Below are positions 22,500 to 35,300 of a stretch of DNA of 64,000 nucleotides, piece after piece. The notes below the pieces were generated by a model. It had not been told where the DNA came from, made no database searches, and saw only the letters and a program-made list of their open reading frames with translations. The number at the start of each line of letters is the position of its first letter. The first letter of the stretch is position 1. The stretch comes from Micractinium sp. NFX-FRZ. Taxonomy: Eukaryota; Chlorophyta; Trebouxiophyceae; Chlorellales; Chlorellaceae. Both the position numbers and the translations under genes were made by a program. The DNA lies in the NCBI GenBank assembly GCA_029339195.1, contig JAPTJF010000084.1, positions 102,991 to 166,990 of the forward strand, written 5' to 3'.

Positions 22500-25249
22500 A
22501 TGCAGCGACAGCGAGAAATTGCGGCTGACTCCGAGGAGGAGTTGCTGCGGATGCAGGCAAGCCATTTGGTCGCCCTGAACAGCGGAACTAGTTGCAGGCT
22601 GGCAACACCTGCATGTCGACACCCCTGGCTTCTGCCTTGCCCACCCACTGCAGGAGCAATTTGCTGCCAGCACAGCGCAGGGCGATGCCAGGCCGGCCGC
22701 CAAGGTCACGCGCATCTCCCGCCGCCCAGCTCCCGCCGCCAGTCCCGCCGCCTCCGCCGCTGCCACAGCTGCCCCCGACTCCCAGCCAGGGGGCTGCACA
22801 GTGCACGGGCCAGGATGTCAGGGGCACCATGGCGGCAGCACGGGTGCGCCGTCAGAGCAACAGCAGGCAGCAAACCTGATGGCGGCGCTCCAGGCAGCCA
22901 TGAAAGAGATTGTAGGGGAGGTGAAGGAGCGGCCAGCGGGGCCGTCCCCCGCGCCGCCGCTGCCGCCAGCAGCGCCAGCAGCAGCGCCAGCAGTAGCAGG
23001 CAGCTCCTTCCCGGAGGCCACCCACCGCAGGCTCTCCAAGTTTGCGTTGGGGCGGCAGCGGCAGCGCTCCGGGCCGCCCGTCGGCGCTGACGAGGCGGGG
23101 CCGGCGCTGGCGCCGCCTCAGCTGCCGGCGAGCATGGATGAGGGCAGCCGCATTGATGCAGAGAATCGGCACCTGCTGTCAGCAATGAGCGCTGAACAGG
23201 TGCAGGAGGCGCGGGAGGAGGCACTGCAGCGTCTGCCGCCGGCGGCAGTTGAGTTCCTGAGGAAACGGGGCGCCGCCAGGGCAGCGGCAGGGGCAGCAGC
23301 AGCGACGGCGCCAGCTGGTGGCAGCGAAGGCCAAACCACAGCTGGCAGAGCGGCACAGCAGCCGGCAGATGGTGGCGCCAGCAGTGCAACTGTTGGCAGT
23401 CAGCGGCCGACGCAACGGACCCGGCAGCAGCAGCAGCAGCACGGCGTGGCCAGCGTGCAGCGGGGTGCCTCCCAGGCCATCCTGGCTGCCCGCCTGCGGT
23501 TCAGCATGGATGGAAGTGTGGTGGGGCTGCGGCCTGCTGGATCCGTCGATGCTGACGTGGCGCCTGCTGACGTGGCGGAGCGCGACCCGCTCAGGTGCGG
23601 CGCTGCTATTTGATTGCCCTCAGTGTGTTTGGGTTGCTGCACAGCATGTTTGGAAAGGGTTTGCTGCATCAACCGCTGGACTGTGGCCCCCGATCTGATA
23701 GGCAAGCAGCGGCAGAAAGCATGCAAGGCCGACACTCTCGCTCTCATTTGCTTGCTGCCCCCCGCTTGCTGCTGCCGTGCTGCCCCCTGCGGTCATGCAG
23801 GCAAGAGGAAGGCGGCGGCGCGCAGGGGTACAGCGTGCAGGAGGCATGCCTGCTTGCGCGCAGCTCCCTGCCGCAGCAGCGCCAGCTGGCGCTGCGCCTG
23901 CTGGCGGCCGTGCTGGCACTGAGCCGGCCGCGCCCAGGGGCAGCACCGGGCGGCGGCCTCGTGCCGCTCCCCTCAGAGGCAGCTGCAGAGCTGCAGCAGG
24001 AGCGGCAGGGCGCAGCTCCCGCGCTGGAGTGGGCGGCGGTGTGGCACCACGCCTTGCACAGCGCAGACATCGTGCTCCTGCTGCGCCGCTCGCTGGATGA
24101 TTCACACCCTGCGGTGGCCGCCGCAGCAGCAGACGCGCTGGCGGCGCTGCTGGGCGCCTCAGGGCCAGCGGGTGCTGCCGAGGAGGCGGCGGCAGAGGCT
24201 GCGGATGCGTGCCCCCTCACCGGCTGGCCCGCGCCGCCGCTGCGACACATGCAGGTCAGGCAGGCAGGCTGGCTGGGCTGTGTGGGCTGTGCGTGTCTAT
24301 GTCTGTTGCCTGTGGGGGTATCATGGCCTGTCTGTGGCTGTGCTTGGCCTGTTCTGCGTGCCAACAGCACTGCCGCCCCTGCCACTGCCCCTCCTCGCTT
24401 GCAGCGCCCAACCGCCAGCGCTGCCTGGGTGGCAGCACCCACCTCGCCAGAGCCTCCAGGTGGCGAGGCGGAGGAGGGAGATGAGGAGGCACTGGATGAG
24501 CAGCAGCTGGCCAAAGTGGACCCCCTTTCAGGTGCGGTTTAAGGTTGGCAAAGCCTATGCATGAGCAGCAGCTGGCCAAAGTGAAGCCCCTGTCGGGTGG
24601 GCTGCGCTGCTGCTGCTGCTTTCGGCGGCACAGCAGCGCACACTGCCTGCCTGCCTGCCTCCCTGCCCGCCCGCCCGCCCGGCTGCACAGGGTATGCCGC
24701 TGTTGCGGCAGCTGCTGGCTGCCGCCCCTCAGCCAATTCCCCCTACCCACTCGGCGGCTCCCCTTGCTGCGAGCTACCTACTTTGTTTCCCATTCGAACC
24801 ACAGTGATGCCAACCCTGCTCCTCCACCCCGACCCTTCCCCCGACGCCATGGTCGCTGCTGCTGCAGGGCTGCTGCACATGCAGCTGCTGGAGCGGGCAG
24901 TTTACCTGATAGGCACAGCACGGGCGGCAGCCGCTCTGGACCCCCTCCTCTCTATCCTTATCAGGCAAGGGCCCGCTCACACGCTGTGCCTGGGCCGGAT
25001 GCTGCAGTGCCTGCTGTGCTTCGTTTTCGCGCGGCTGCTGCCTGTGTCGCCGACCCTGCTGTGCTGTGCTGTGCTGTGCTGTGCAGGTGCTGCCAGGCTG
25101 GCAAGGACGTGGCAGACCATGTGGCAGACGCCCCCGGCATGCTGGCTGCCCTCAAGACCGTCCTGGATGCACCGCCACCGCCGGCACCGGTGGCAGCTGG
25201 GGCAGGCGTCACAGAGGGACCCGCAGGTGCGCTGGCCCTGCCTCTTCGC

Positions 25250-25330
<81 letters not shown>

Positions 25331-28300
25331 GCTGCTGCTCACAAGTTCCCAACTTGCACGCACTGCTTTGTCAGAGGTTTACCAAGCTTGCGCTCTTGAG
25401 CTTCAACCTCATGTCCGACTGCATGCAGCCCCTCGTTGTTTCGCCCCCTGTGCCGCAGATGCAGCGGCCGGCGCCTACTACGCTGCCCGCCCCAAGGCAC
25501 TGCGCCTGCTGCGCCAGCTGGCGGCCGCCAGCAAGGCAGCTGCCCGGCGGCTGCAGGAGTCTGGCCTCGTCCGCTTTGCTCTCGAGCAGCTGCTGCGTGC
25601 CTCTGTGGCTCCACCCGCCTCTGCCAGTGCCGCTAGCGGCACCGCTCCCGGGACCGGCACATCGGCGGCAGCTGCCACTCCCAAGCAGAGGGGCATGCTG
25701 ACGGAAGCGCTGCGCCTGTGGCGCAGCTTTGCCCAGCACGGCTTCTTCATGCTGTCGCTGGACGACGCCTACCCCTCCCTCTGCAGCTTCTTCACCCCGC
25801 CCGCGGCAGCAGCACCAGCAGCAGCGGCAACGGCAGCGTCAGCAGCAGCAGCAGCGCTGGGGGCAGCGGTGGCAGCAGCAGGAGCAACAGCAGACGGCAC
25901 GGCAGCAGGAGCAGCAGAAGTTGGAGACCTGCAGCAGTGGTGCCTGGCCAGGGAAGCTTACTCCACAGTGGCGCAGCTCTGCTGGCACGCCGCCAGGTGA
26001 GGCGGTGGGGCGGGCAAGGTGTGTGCCGAGGCAGGCACTGGTGCTGCAACCAAGCTGGGTTCATGTGCTGCCGTCACCCTCCCAGTGCTGGCCTTGAACG
26101 CCAAGTAGCTGTGGATGCGTGCGCGGCAGCCGTTGTGGCTTGTTCCGAAGTCGAGTGTTCTGAAGTCGAGGTGGTTGTATTTCAAGTAAATGATAGTGTA
26201 CATTTGCCATAAAATGAAGTTAGTTTGATTTCCCCTCTCTCTCCTCCCACTGTTGTCTCCTGCAGGAGCGAGCCACACAACTCGCAGCTGAGCCCCCAGT
26301 GTGCAGCAGCCCTGGCCAGCGGGGCCCTCACTTGGCTGGCCGGAGTGCCACTGCAGCAGCTGGTTGACGCGTGCCTCCCTGCCGGCAGCAGTTGGAGCCA
26401 GCCCGCTGCAGCGGCAGGTGCTGGCGACGTGGGCGGCCTGGCTCGGCTGTCAGCATACCCGGCGCTTGCGCTTGCCAGCGGCGGCAGCACAAGCCGGCAT
26501 GCGGTCCTGCTGGGCACGCTGGCCGCTGCCCTGCACTGCGTGGGCAGCTACTGGAGCGTGCAGGTGTGGCACACGGCGGCAGAGAAGGCGGCAGCGGCGG
26601 CGCAGCTGGGCCAGCTGGGCCTGCTTCCGGGCAGCGGTGGTGATGATGCTGCGGGCAGCGCAGGCCCAGTGCTGCAGGCGGTTAGCGACCTGCTCGAGCG
26701 GCTGGTTGCCTCTGATTCCGTGTGGCACCAGCCCAGCAGCGCTGGCAGCGCAGGACCTGCAACGGCAGCAGTGGCAGCGGCTGCCGTGAGCGCTGCTGAG
26801 CTGGCAGTGGCGCTTGCCCGCCTGGCAGCCACCTTCCTGTCACACCGCCAGGCAGCAGCGACAGCGGCCGCCCTGCTGGCGCCGCTGTGCGGCCAGCAGG
26901 CAGCGGCCCGCTTCCTGCAGGCGGCCCTGGCTGCCGACCCCACGCTGTCCCAGCCGTGGGATGCGGCTCGCCAGCAGCAGCTGCTGCCCCTGGCACGTGC
27001 TGCCACGGCGGGCTTGCAGACGGCGGCTGTAGTCAGCCGGGCTGAAGGCCGCGACCTGCCCGCGCCTGCGGCTGACGCAGCCCTGGCCCTGCTGCGCCTG
27101 CTGCCACCCGGCCAGGAGCCGGCAGCGCTGCAGCTGCTGGCGCTGCTGCTGGCCCCCCGACAGCTGGCCAGCACTGCCGCGGCTGCAAGCGGGGCTCTGC
27201 AGGCAGCAGCCGACGGCAAAGTGGCGCTCCTGGCAGCGGCAGGTGACGGCGTGCAAGACAGTGGCGGCCCACCCGCTGCGCCGGAAGCGCGGCAGCTGTC
27301 ACCTGTGTTGCTGGCAGGCTACGCCGCTGCCTGGCTGGGGCTGGTGCCCGAGCAGGGGGAGCAAGGTGGCGGAGATCAGCAGGAGATGGCGGCAGCGGCC
27401 CTGGCGCTGGAGCCGCCCCCAAGTGCTGCCCTGCTGAGGCCCCAAGGTATGTGCCGGAGCTGCCAGTTGAGGCGCCGGCGGTCGGTTCGTGCACTCCAGA
27501 GGCGCGCTGCGCTGGATGAGGTACTGTGTTGCTTGAGGCCCATTCCAACTGTGTTGCTTGAGGCCCTGTCCAAGCAACTTGCTGTGTCATTTCGGCAGCA
27601 CACGAGGTCATGGTAGGGCTCTGCGCTGCTCCTTTCCCGTGCCACCCACCATCGCGCTGCCACCCCGCTGCCTACTACAGGCTCCCGCCTCCCGCTGCCG
27701 GCCGACTGGGCGGTTCAAGAGGTGCCCCTGCCGCCTGCCGAGGCCGGCGTCATATCCGATGCGGCCACAGCCGCCGCTGGGGCCCTGCTCTTGCTCCTAG
27801 GCTGCGAGGAGCGGCACGCTGCCAGCCTGGCGGGCGCGGCAGCTGAGCAGAAGCTGCGCTCCGCCGTGCTTCTGCTGTTTGGCGAGCAGCAGGCACCCAG
27901 CGGGTTGGTCCCTGGGGCTCCGCTGGCTGCCGTGGCAGAGGAGGAGGAGGAGCAGCCGGTGTGGCGGCACCCGCTGGCGCGCTGGTGCCTGGCAGCATTG
28001 ATGGACCGATATGCAGCCGCGGAGGCAATATCATCAATAGCAAGTGCAGAGGCAGAGGCGGCAGCAGGGGAGGCGGCTCCTGGGCTTGCCGGCACTGGCG
28101 TAGTCGCCGGTGCAGGCGGCGGGCCCAGCTGGCAGCAGCAGGAGTCGCGGCAGCTGGCCGAGCGGTTTGCCGCCGTCAGCTACGGCGACCGGCTGTTTGG
28201 GGCGGCGGTGGCGCTGCTGCTGCGGCAGGCGGTGCCTCTGGAGACACAGGTGGGATGATTCATGGGTTGATAAAGAGTCCCCAAGTGGTGCATAGAGCAT

Positions 28301-29069
28301 GCCCTCCGTGCTGGCCATCTTGCTGCCATTCTCTTGCTGCCACTGCCTGCTGGTCCCAGTTGTCACGGGCTTGCATTGTCACTGGCTGACCTGCGTGAGT
28401 TGTGCCTTTGACCCCACCCCGCCCCCCGTGTGTGAATCGCAGCTGGAGGTGCTGGCAAACTTGGAGGAGGGGCAGGCGCTGCACCTGCTGCCGCCGCTGC
28501 GCCTGCTGCCCGGCCCGGCGCCCGCCTACCTCGACCCCCCTGGCGGTGGCGGCACCGGGGCCTTTGGGCGTGCCTGCTTCGGCCTGGCACCCGGTGGCAG
28601 CAGCAGTGCGAGCGGCAGGCGGCAGGAGCTCGACCTGTACTTCAAGCTGCTCACTGAGGGGCCCCTGGAGCGCTGCCTGGCGGCCAGCAGCAGCAGCGAC
28701 GATGGCACGGCAGCCGAGGGCAGCAGCGAGGGCAACGGCGGCTGCCACGCCAACTGTTCAATGGCGGTGCCCCTCGTGCTGCACCGCCTCGCCTGCGCCT
28801 GCTTCCCCGACGCTGCGGCTCAGCCAACAGCTGGCCAGCAGCAGCAGCAGCAGGGGCAGCAGCAGGGCCTGCTGTGTGAGCTGCTGCAGCGCTGCGCCGG
28901 CGGCAGCCCCGGCCTGCTGCGCCTGCTGGGCTGGCTGCTGCGCTGGGATGCCTCTGCCGGGCAGCCCTCCGATGTGATCACCCGGGAGCGGATGGCAGCC
29001 GTTGAGGCCGCCTGCGTGGCTGGCGGCATGGATTCGGCTGGCCTGCTGCGCGCAGCGCTAGAGGCTTGA
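22500..29069 (+). CDS. IYO: RNA polymerase II-associated protein 1 (RPAP1/IYO)
   Basis: RPAP1 (MINIYO in plants) helps assemble and import RNA polymerase II and supports elongation. Ten exons join in phase to about 1597 aa: 22500-22556, 22654-23594, 23801-24254, 24405-24531, 24805-24964, 25087-25226, 25459-25996, 26266-27446, 27681-28249, 28443-29069. The RPAP1-N motif is at about residues 180-225 (SRIDAENRHLLSAMSAEQVQ). The RPAP1-C region starts at about 300 with LRFSMDGSVVGL, then QGYSVQEACLLARSSLPQQR. The C-terminal signature GSRLPLPADW and SYGDRLFGAAVALLLRQ are diagnostic. The rest is Leu/Ala-rich alpha-solenoid with long Ala/Gln low-complexity inserts, which explain the large size. Introns 1 and 5 appear to use GC donors. 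Intron 6 carries a long CTG repeat. An exon-end duplication lies in intron 4. Confidence 0.9.
24494..24602 (+). repeat. Tandem copy of RPAP1 exon 4 end and donor
   Basis: The stretch 'atgagcagcagctggccaaa' ending exon 4 (24495 on) recurs about 65 bp downstream at 24560 with GTGAAGCCCCTGTCGGGTGGG in place of GTGGACCCCCTTTCAGGTGCGG. Reading through the first donor meets a stop, so the second copy is not a simple in-frame alternative. Confidence 0.9.
25251..25329 (+). repeat. (CTG)26 microsatellite in RPAP1 intron 6
   Basis: About 26 uninterrupted CTG units, followed by CCGCTGCTGCTC, lie 25 bp after the donor at 25227. The plus (sense) strand carries CTG, so the pre-mRNA contains a CUG hairpin-prone tract. 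Confidence 0.95.
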
Positions 29070-29395
29070 ATCCTGTGACAGCCTGCTGCTGGCAGAGGCT
29101 GGTGGAGGGTGCCGAGGGCTGAGCCTGTGCCTGCCCCTCTTGCTTGTGTACCGCCCTGGTTTCTTTCCAACTCCTGGCGGTCAGAAACAAGCATGTAGCA
29201 CCAGACCACCTTGACATCTGAGGATCTTGGCCGCAGGCAGCTTGCAAGCGCATACGTGCGTGCGAGGTGAAAGTGAGAAGGACAATAGGAGCAGGCATGC
29301 ATGACCAGTTCAGCGCCTGCTTGCTTGCTGACCCCAGTGGGTTGGGTAGGACGTGCTGCCTGCCTTTCCCGAGGGAGGGCGCGCCCACCCCTCCC
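29070..29395. other. Convergent 3' spacer between RPAP1 and NEMF
   Basis: Only 326 bp separate the two stop codons, so the 3'UTRs probably overlap or nearly touch. No TGTAA was seen on either strand. Confidence 0.5.
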
Positions 29396-32300
29396 TCACT
29401 TCCTCCCCTTCTTGCTGGCCTGCTTCATCTTCAGCAGGCCGGCGGTCTGGATCTTGACCGTGCCGCACAGCGTCTGCAGCGCCTCCATCTCCGGCACCGC
29501 CCTGCAGGCAGGCAGCACCAGGGGGGGTGGATTGGCGGGCGGGAGGGCGGCTGGGCGGGCACTCGCCAGGAAGGCAGGTCCTTGCTCAGCACGGGTCGCA
29601 CACCAAGAGCTGCACCCCTGCCGGTCTATCTGTCCCCAGGCATTCACCACCGCCCACCCGCGCAGGGCGGTCACCCATAAGCAGCCTCCATCGCCCGTTG
29701 CGCCTCGCCCCCACACCCCAAAACCGCATCAGGCCTGCCGCTCGCCTGGCCCACCCACCTGATGAGGTCCCGCTCCCACCGCTCACCAGCCATCCATATC
29801 CAAAGCAACCTGCAGATGCCTGCCTGCCGACCCCAAAACCCCCACATCAGGCCTGCCGCCGCCTGGCACCACCCACCTGATGAGGTCCCGCTCCCGCTGC
29901 GTCACCTCCGCCCCCTTGGACACCAGCTCCGCCGCCTGCCGCACCGCCTTGCCCTTCTTCAGGGTGCCCGGGATCATCTTCACCTTGAACTTGAACCCCG
30001 TCATGACCTAGGGGGGGTGGGGAGGAAAGGCACAGGGGGCAGGTGAGGGCGGGTCTAGGAGGAGGAAGTGACGAGGCGAGTGGGTGCCATGCCGATCATC
30101 GTGGTACCATCTTCATGGGTTTACTCAAGGGAAGTCGCGACCTGGGGAGGGCAAGACCGAAACAGGAGCAGGCTTGAGAGTGGGGTGAGTAAAAGGGGGC
30201 CAAGGCAGGGCAGGGCAGGGCAGGCAGCATTGTCGCATGGGGCCCCACGCGCCCATCTGCCACCCGCAAGCGCGTGCAGCAGGGCCCTGGCAGCGCAGGC
30301 ACACGCCTGAGGCTCTCACCTGGTAGGGCGCGCAGACGGGGATGGCAAACAGCAGGATGTCCTCGGCACGCGGCATGCCCGTCAGGCTGTCCAGCTGCAC
30401 ACGCAAAGGCGAAGGGCGAGGAAAACAACAACTTGGTGAGGCAGAGGCATGTGAGGAAAAGCCCAGCAGGTGCGCCCTGGCAAAGCAGTGCGGGCCGCAG
30501 TGGCATTGGTACGAGAAACAAGGCGCCCCTCCGCTAACCTCGGCAGCTTCCCCTTGCCTTCCTCAACTTGTTTGCCCACTTCATCTCCTCAGCCACTGCA
30601 CCCCTTGCCCTCACGCCCATCCTACCCACCCTCCCCGGGCTGCCACTTGCCTGATAAGCGGGTGGCGGGGGCATCATTATCAGATAAACCCTCTGCATAT
30701 ACCCCCAGCTTGTCTTCCCTTTTTCCCCCTCACCTGAGTCAGCTTCTCCTTGTCTTCATCAGCCAGGGCATCCACATTCTCCTCCTTCAGCAGCGCCGCC
30801 ACCTCAGCAGCATCGTCCTCGTCAGCGCCAGCGCCGCCGCCAGCTCCATCGGACGCCTCCGCCTCCGCCTCCGCCTCGCCTCCCTCTGATCCCTCTTCCC
30901 TAGCCTCTGCTGCTGCTTCTGCATCCTCTGCCGCTTCTCCCTCCGCCCCGCCTGCCTGCTCCTCCGGCTGCGCCTGCTGCTGCGAGCCCTCTGCCGCCTG
31001 CTGCGCCTGAGCTTGCTGCCGGGGCTCGTCGCCGCTCTCGCTGCCACTGTCATCGTCTGACCTGTCATCGTCTGCGCCCTCTTTGCCAGCTGTGGGCGGC
31101 CGGGCAGTCAGCTTGGCAATGTCTTCCGCAGTGATGTCCTGCAAAGCGGAAACACAAGGGCTTCAATGGAATCAGCCATGACGAAAGAGTGCTAACGGGA
31201 AGCAGCTTTGTATGCAAGAGGAACACCCAGGACGTTCACAAGAGAGGGCGAGAACGTCCTTGCCCACGACGCTGGCCCAACAGGCTGGCTGGCACACCCT
31301 CTGCTCGGTACGCTGCCCCAGGTGTGTCTCCGCCGCGGTGTGGAAACAAAGCAACACTTGCACCCCCACCTGCTTGGGCAGCCCCGTGCGCTCCGCCTTG
31401 CGCGCCGCCAGCCGCGCCTTGCGCTCATCCTTGCGCTGCTTGCGGTCCTTCTTCTGGCCTGGGGACGGGAGGAAGAGGGGAAGGGAGGGCAGGACAGCCA
31501 GTGACCCAGCCAGCACGTACAGCCAGCAGCAGGGTCGCATGGTGTACAAGTGTAGCCAAGGGCGGCAGGCACAAACAGCACCAGCAACCGCCCTGTTGTT
31601 TCTGCCTGCTAGCCAGGAGGCCTCGCAGCTCCTTCGCTCTAAGCTGCACTGGCCAAGCTTTGGGGCCCCCGCCTGCAGCCCTGCACGCCGCACCCCAGGT
31701 TACCCTGCCAGCACAACGCACCTGCCGACTGCAGCAGCGCAGCTGCCAGCTGGCGGTCCTCCTCATCCTGGTCAGCATACTTGTCCTTGACCCCCTTCTT
31801 TCCCTTGCCGCCGCCGCCGCCGCCACGCCCCTTGGGCGCAGCAGCTGCTGCGGCGGCGGCCGCCGCCTGCTGCCCGCTGCCGCCTCCACCCTTGCCGCCC
31901 TGCAGCTGTTGCTGCTGCTGCTGCTGCTGCGCCTTCTTGCCGCCGGCGCCTTGCTGGCCCTGCTGCTGCTGCGGCTGCGGCGGCCCGGTGCTCTTGCCGC
32001 CCTGCTGCTTCTTGATGAGCTGGCGCTCCTTGGCTGACAGGTGGCGCCGACCAACACCGCCCTCCTCTCTGCCGACTCCGCCCTCGCCGCCGGCGCCGCC
32101 CTGCTCCTCCTCTTCCCCTGCTTCTGCCGATGCGCCGGGAGCCGCAGCCGCTAGCGTGTCACTGAGCCCATACCTCTCAAAGGCAGCAGACAGAGAAGCT
32201 GCCCCTGCGGCAGCAGAGGCGGCCGTGCCACTGCCCTGGCTGCTGCCGCGACGTACCGCAGCAGGGCCGCCGGCTGTTAGTGTGTCTGCTGACGAATCGA

Positions 32301-35300
32301 GGAAGGCCTCAAGGGCAGAGGGAGCGCCCGCCGCGCCGCCGCTGCCGCCCGCCTGCACCTCCTCGTCTTCCTCCTCCTCCTCATCGCTGCCGCCCATGCT
32401 TGCGTAAGCAGCTGCACACGCACACCACGGCAAGGGAGGCCAATTGGCATCATTCTTAGCAACACAGAGAGCACTCCTGCCTGCCTGCCTGCCTGCAACA
32501 CCGCACGGCACAGGCAGCCAGTGCCTATGGGGGGACGCCACCGGACGATCCCCCTGGCAGGCACCAGGCACCCGGCTGGCCCCGGCATCCCGCACACCTG
32601 TCGGCACCTCGTCGCCCTCCCGCAGCCGTGGCGCACGCTCCCCAATGTGCCCGGGGATGCTCTCCTCAGCCAGACCAAACATGTAGCCATAACCCATCAC
32701 CAGAGGCTGCAATGGTTCAAAGGACACCGAGAGAGAAGCGGAGGGCGGGCAAGCGTGTAGGCAGCCCGGCAGGTGGACAGGCGAGCAGGCACATGAGTGG
32801 GCAGGGACTGCCAGCAGGTCGGGCTGGGCCTGTGAGGGGCGGGCTTGCAGCTTGGCATGCAGCTGGTCTTGCCCTCTACAGAGGTCAAGCAGCCAAGCAG
32901 CCATGTGAGGTGGCAGGGGAGTGTGTCGATAGCCTGGCGGGCCAACTCTGCCGCCCCACCAACAAGAGTAAATAGAGGCTGCCCCACCCCACCCCGCACA
33001 CCTGGGGTGGCAGGTAGTTCTTGCGCCCTCGGATCATGAAGGAGCCGGTAACCAGGTACTCGCCCGTGGGGGCCGTCTTGCTGACCTGGCAGCGTTTCAA
33101 GTTGGGGGAGGCATGGGGTGACAAAGCGGGTGAGTGTGCAGTAGAGGTGAGGGCGGTGAGTGCGCCACAAGAGGTTGGGTGGGGGCGGGCAGGATGGTGG
33201 AGGAGCAGAAGGGGCGGGTTGGGTAGGGCAGCTGGGTGGGGCGTGCGAAGAGAACCACAGCGCAGAACATCGTTGTGGCCAACAACACAACCAGATTGCC
33301 TGCCCGGGATGGATTGCCCGCTATTCAACGCCACCATGCCATCAACCCAGTGAACATGAGCCAAGTGGACACTGTACAGAACATGATTGGAAGCACAGGG
33401 GCTCACCTGCTCTGGGTGCACCCACCACGCGCTGGTGACCACCTTTGCGTCCCAGGCCTGGCTGCGGCACACGCATGCCTGGCCTGCCTGCAGGCCGAGC
33501 GAGCGAGCCGAAGGGCGCGGCGGCAGTGTGGGCGCGCAGGACAAGGATGGCCAAGGGCTGGGAAGGCGCCCCGCTTCCCGTGGGAACATGGCTTAGCCCA
33601 CACAGCGCACACAGTACGCATGCCTCCAGGAGGGGTGAGCCGCACTCACACACATGGCCCAGGGGAGCGCATGCATGCAGCGCATGCGTGGCCATGCGTG
33701 CCTGGGAGAGGGTGAGGGGCGGGATGGGGCTGTCGGGCGTGTGGTTCTTCACAATGGTGGTGGAGGCGCCGTGCAGGTCGGCGTGCACATAGGCGTCGCC
33801 CTTGCTGCAGGGACGCAGGTGGGAAGGCAGTGCAGGGCAGGACGGCGTTGCTGCAGCTGGGGCCTGTGGTAGGTGGAGGTGGTACATGGCAGGGGCCCAT
33901 GCACAGTAGAGGCGTCGCCCGGCTTCGGCAAGCGCACACAGGCACAAGGTGGCCTGCCCTATATTTGGTCCCAGCCTGCCGTGCTCTAGGGTGTGCCTGT
34001 GTGCATGTGTGCGTATGCGTTGTGCATTGTGCGCCTCACCGCATGTAGCGCTTCACCAGCAGCTCGTTCTGCTGGGCGTCCCGCCCGCTCAGCACCAGGT
34101 AGTTCTCTGCAGGGTGGGGCGGGTGTGGCAAGAAGTGGAAGGGAGCGACAGGTGAGGCCTGAGGGAAATGGATCGGATGCCAAACACAGGCAGTACTGCC
34201 CGCCTGTCCGGAAGCTGGTCATGTCCGCAGCCCCACCTTGACCGAAGTTCCTTGTCTCCCTGCTCTCAGTCTCAGTCTTATCAATTTCCAAGTTTGATGA
34301 GCCTCCCCTTGCCCAGGGGAAAGCCCCTCCCTCGCCTCACATTCCTTCCACTCCCGTTGCGTACCAGGGAAACCAAACCCCTTAAACTCCCAGGAGGCCA
34401 CACGTACCCGAGCTGACAAACCAGTGGAACTTCTCAAACCAGAAGGGCTTGCGGGTGATGACGAGGGCGGGGGCGTTGCGCACCTGCACACGTGGCCGGC
34501 GAGAGGGCGGGGAGGGGAGCGGGGGATGCGGTGGGCAGGTGCGGAGGCAGAATATGGGTGGCCAGCACGCAGTTATCGCAGCGGCAGCTGGAAGCCGTGC
34601 ATGCACAGCGCAGGCTCCACCCTGGGAAGTCGAGCAGACACCGGCAGTGCATACGGGCAGGTGCACCCAACAAGCTCCCCGCCCTGCAACGCACCTGCTT
34701 CAGCTGCTGCTGCGCCTTCTTCTCCGCCGCCTTGAGCGCCTTCTGATTGGCATCCAGAGTCTTCTGCGTCTTTGTCTGCAGGAATCAGGGTTTGGGGGAA
34801 GAGGGCCACGCATTTACGCTCAACGGGCACCCAGCGTCCTCCGCGCCTTCGTCTAAATTTTGGAATCAGAAGCGTGCTAGAGCGAGCAATGCGCGCCTTC
34901 TTGGTTGCAGCCCAGCGGCTTCTGCTGCCTCATCTGTAGGCTGTGCCTACCCGCCACACTAACTAAGAGCAACACAACGCTGGCAAGGAGGGATTCATGC
35001 GCACCTGGTGCTTGCGGCGGCTGTCGTAGTAGGCGCGCGCGTTGGCGTGGGCGCTCAGCCCCAGGTCCACCTCCACCTGCGGGCAGGGGCGCACCAAGTC
35101 AGCGGCCAGTGGTTGTTTTGAGGGTCCAGGCTGGCAGGGGCCAGCTCAGCTCAGCCCGGTCAGCGCGGCAAGGACATGGCGTGCGTGCGCGCCTCACCTT
35201 GGTGGCGGGCCGCGTGGCTGCCTCCTCGTCTCCCTCCTCCTCATCCAGCCAGTTGCTGCAGGCAGGCAGGCAGGCAGGCAGCCATGTCCTCTTCTGCTGT

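Noticed and set aside
24681..24804. Extra RPAP1 exon beginning GMPLLRQLLAAAPQP
   Set aside because: It looks RPAP1-like, but its phase does not fit exon 4, and exon 4 joins exon 24805 directly in phase.
27460..27590. Duplicated 'tgttgcttgaggccc' in RPAP1 intron 8 as another exon-end copy
   Set aside because: The two copies match each other well but match the exon end (CTGCTGAGGCCCCAAG) only weakly, so I did not count it with the clear cases.
31639..32904. Treating the 421-codon minus frame as a separate gene
   Set aside because: It is NEMF exons 20-21 read through introns; phase and family conservation support the spliced model.
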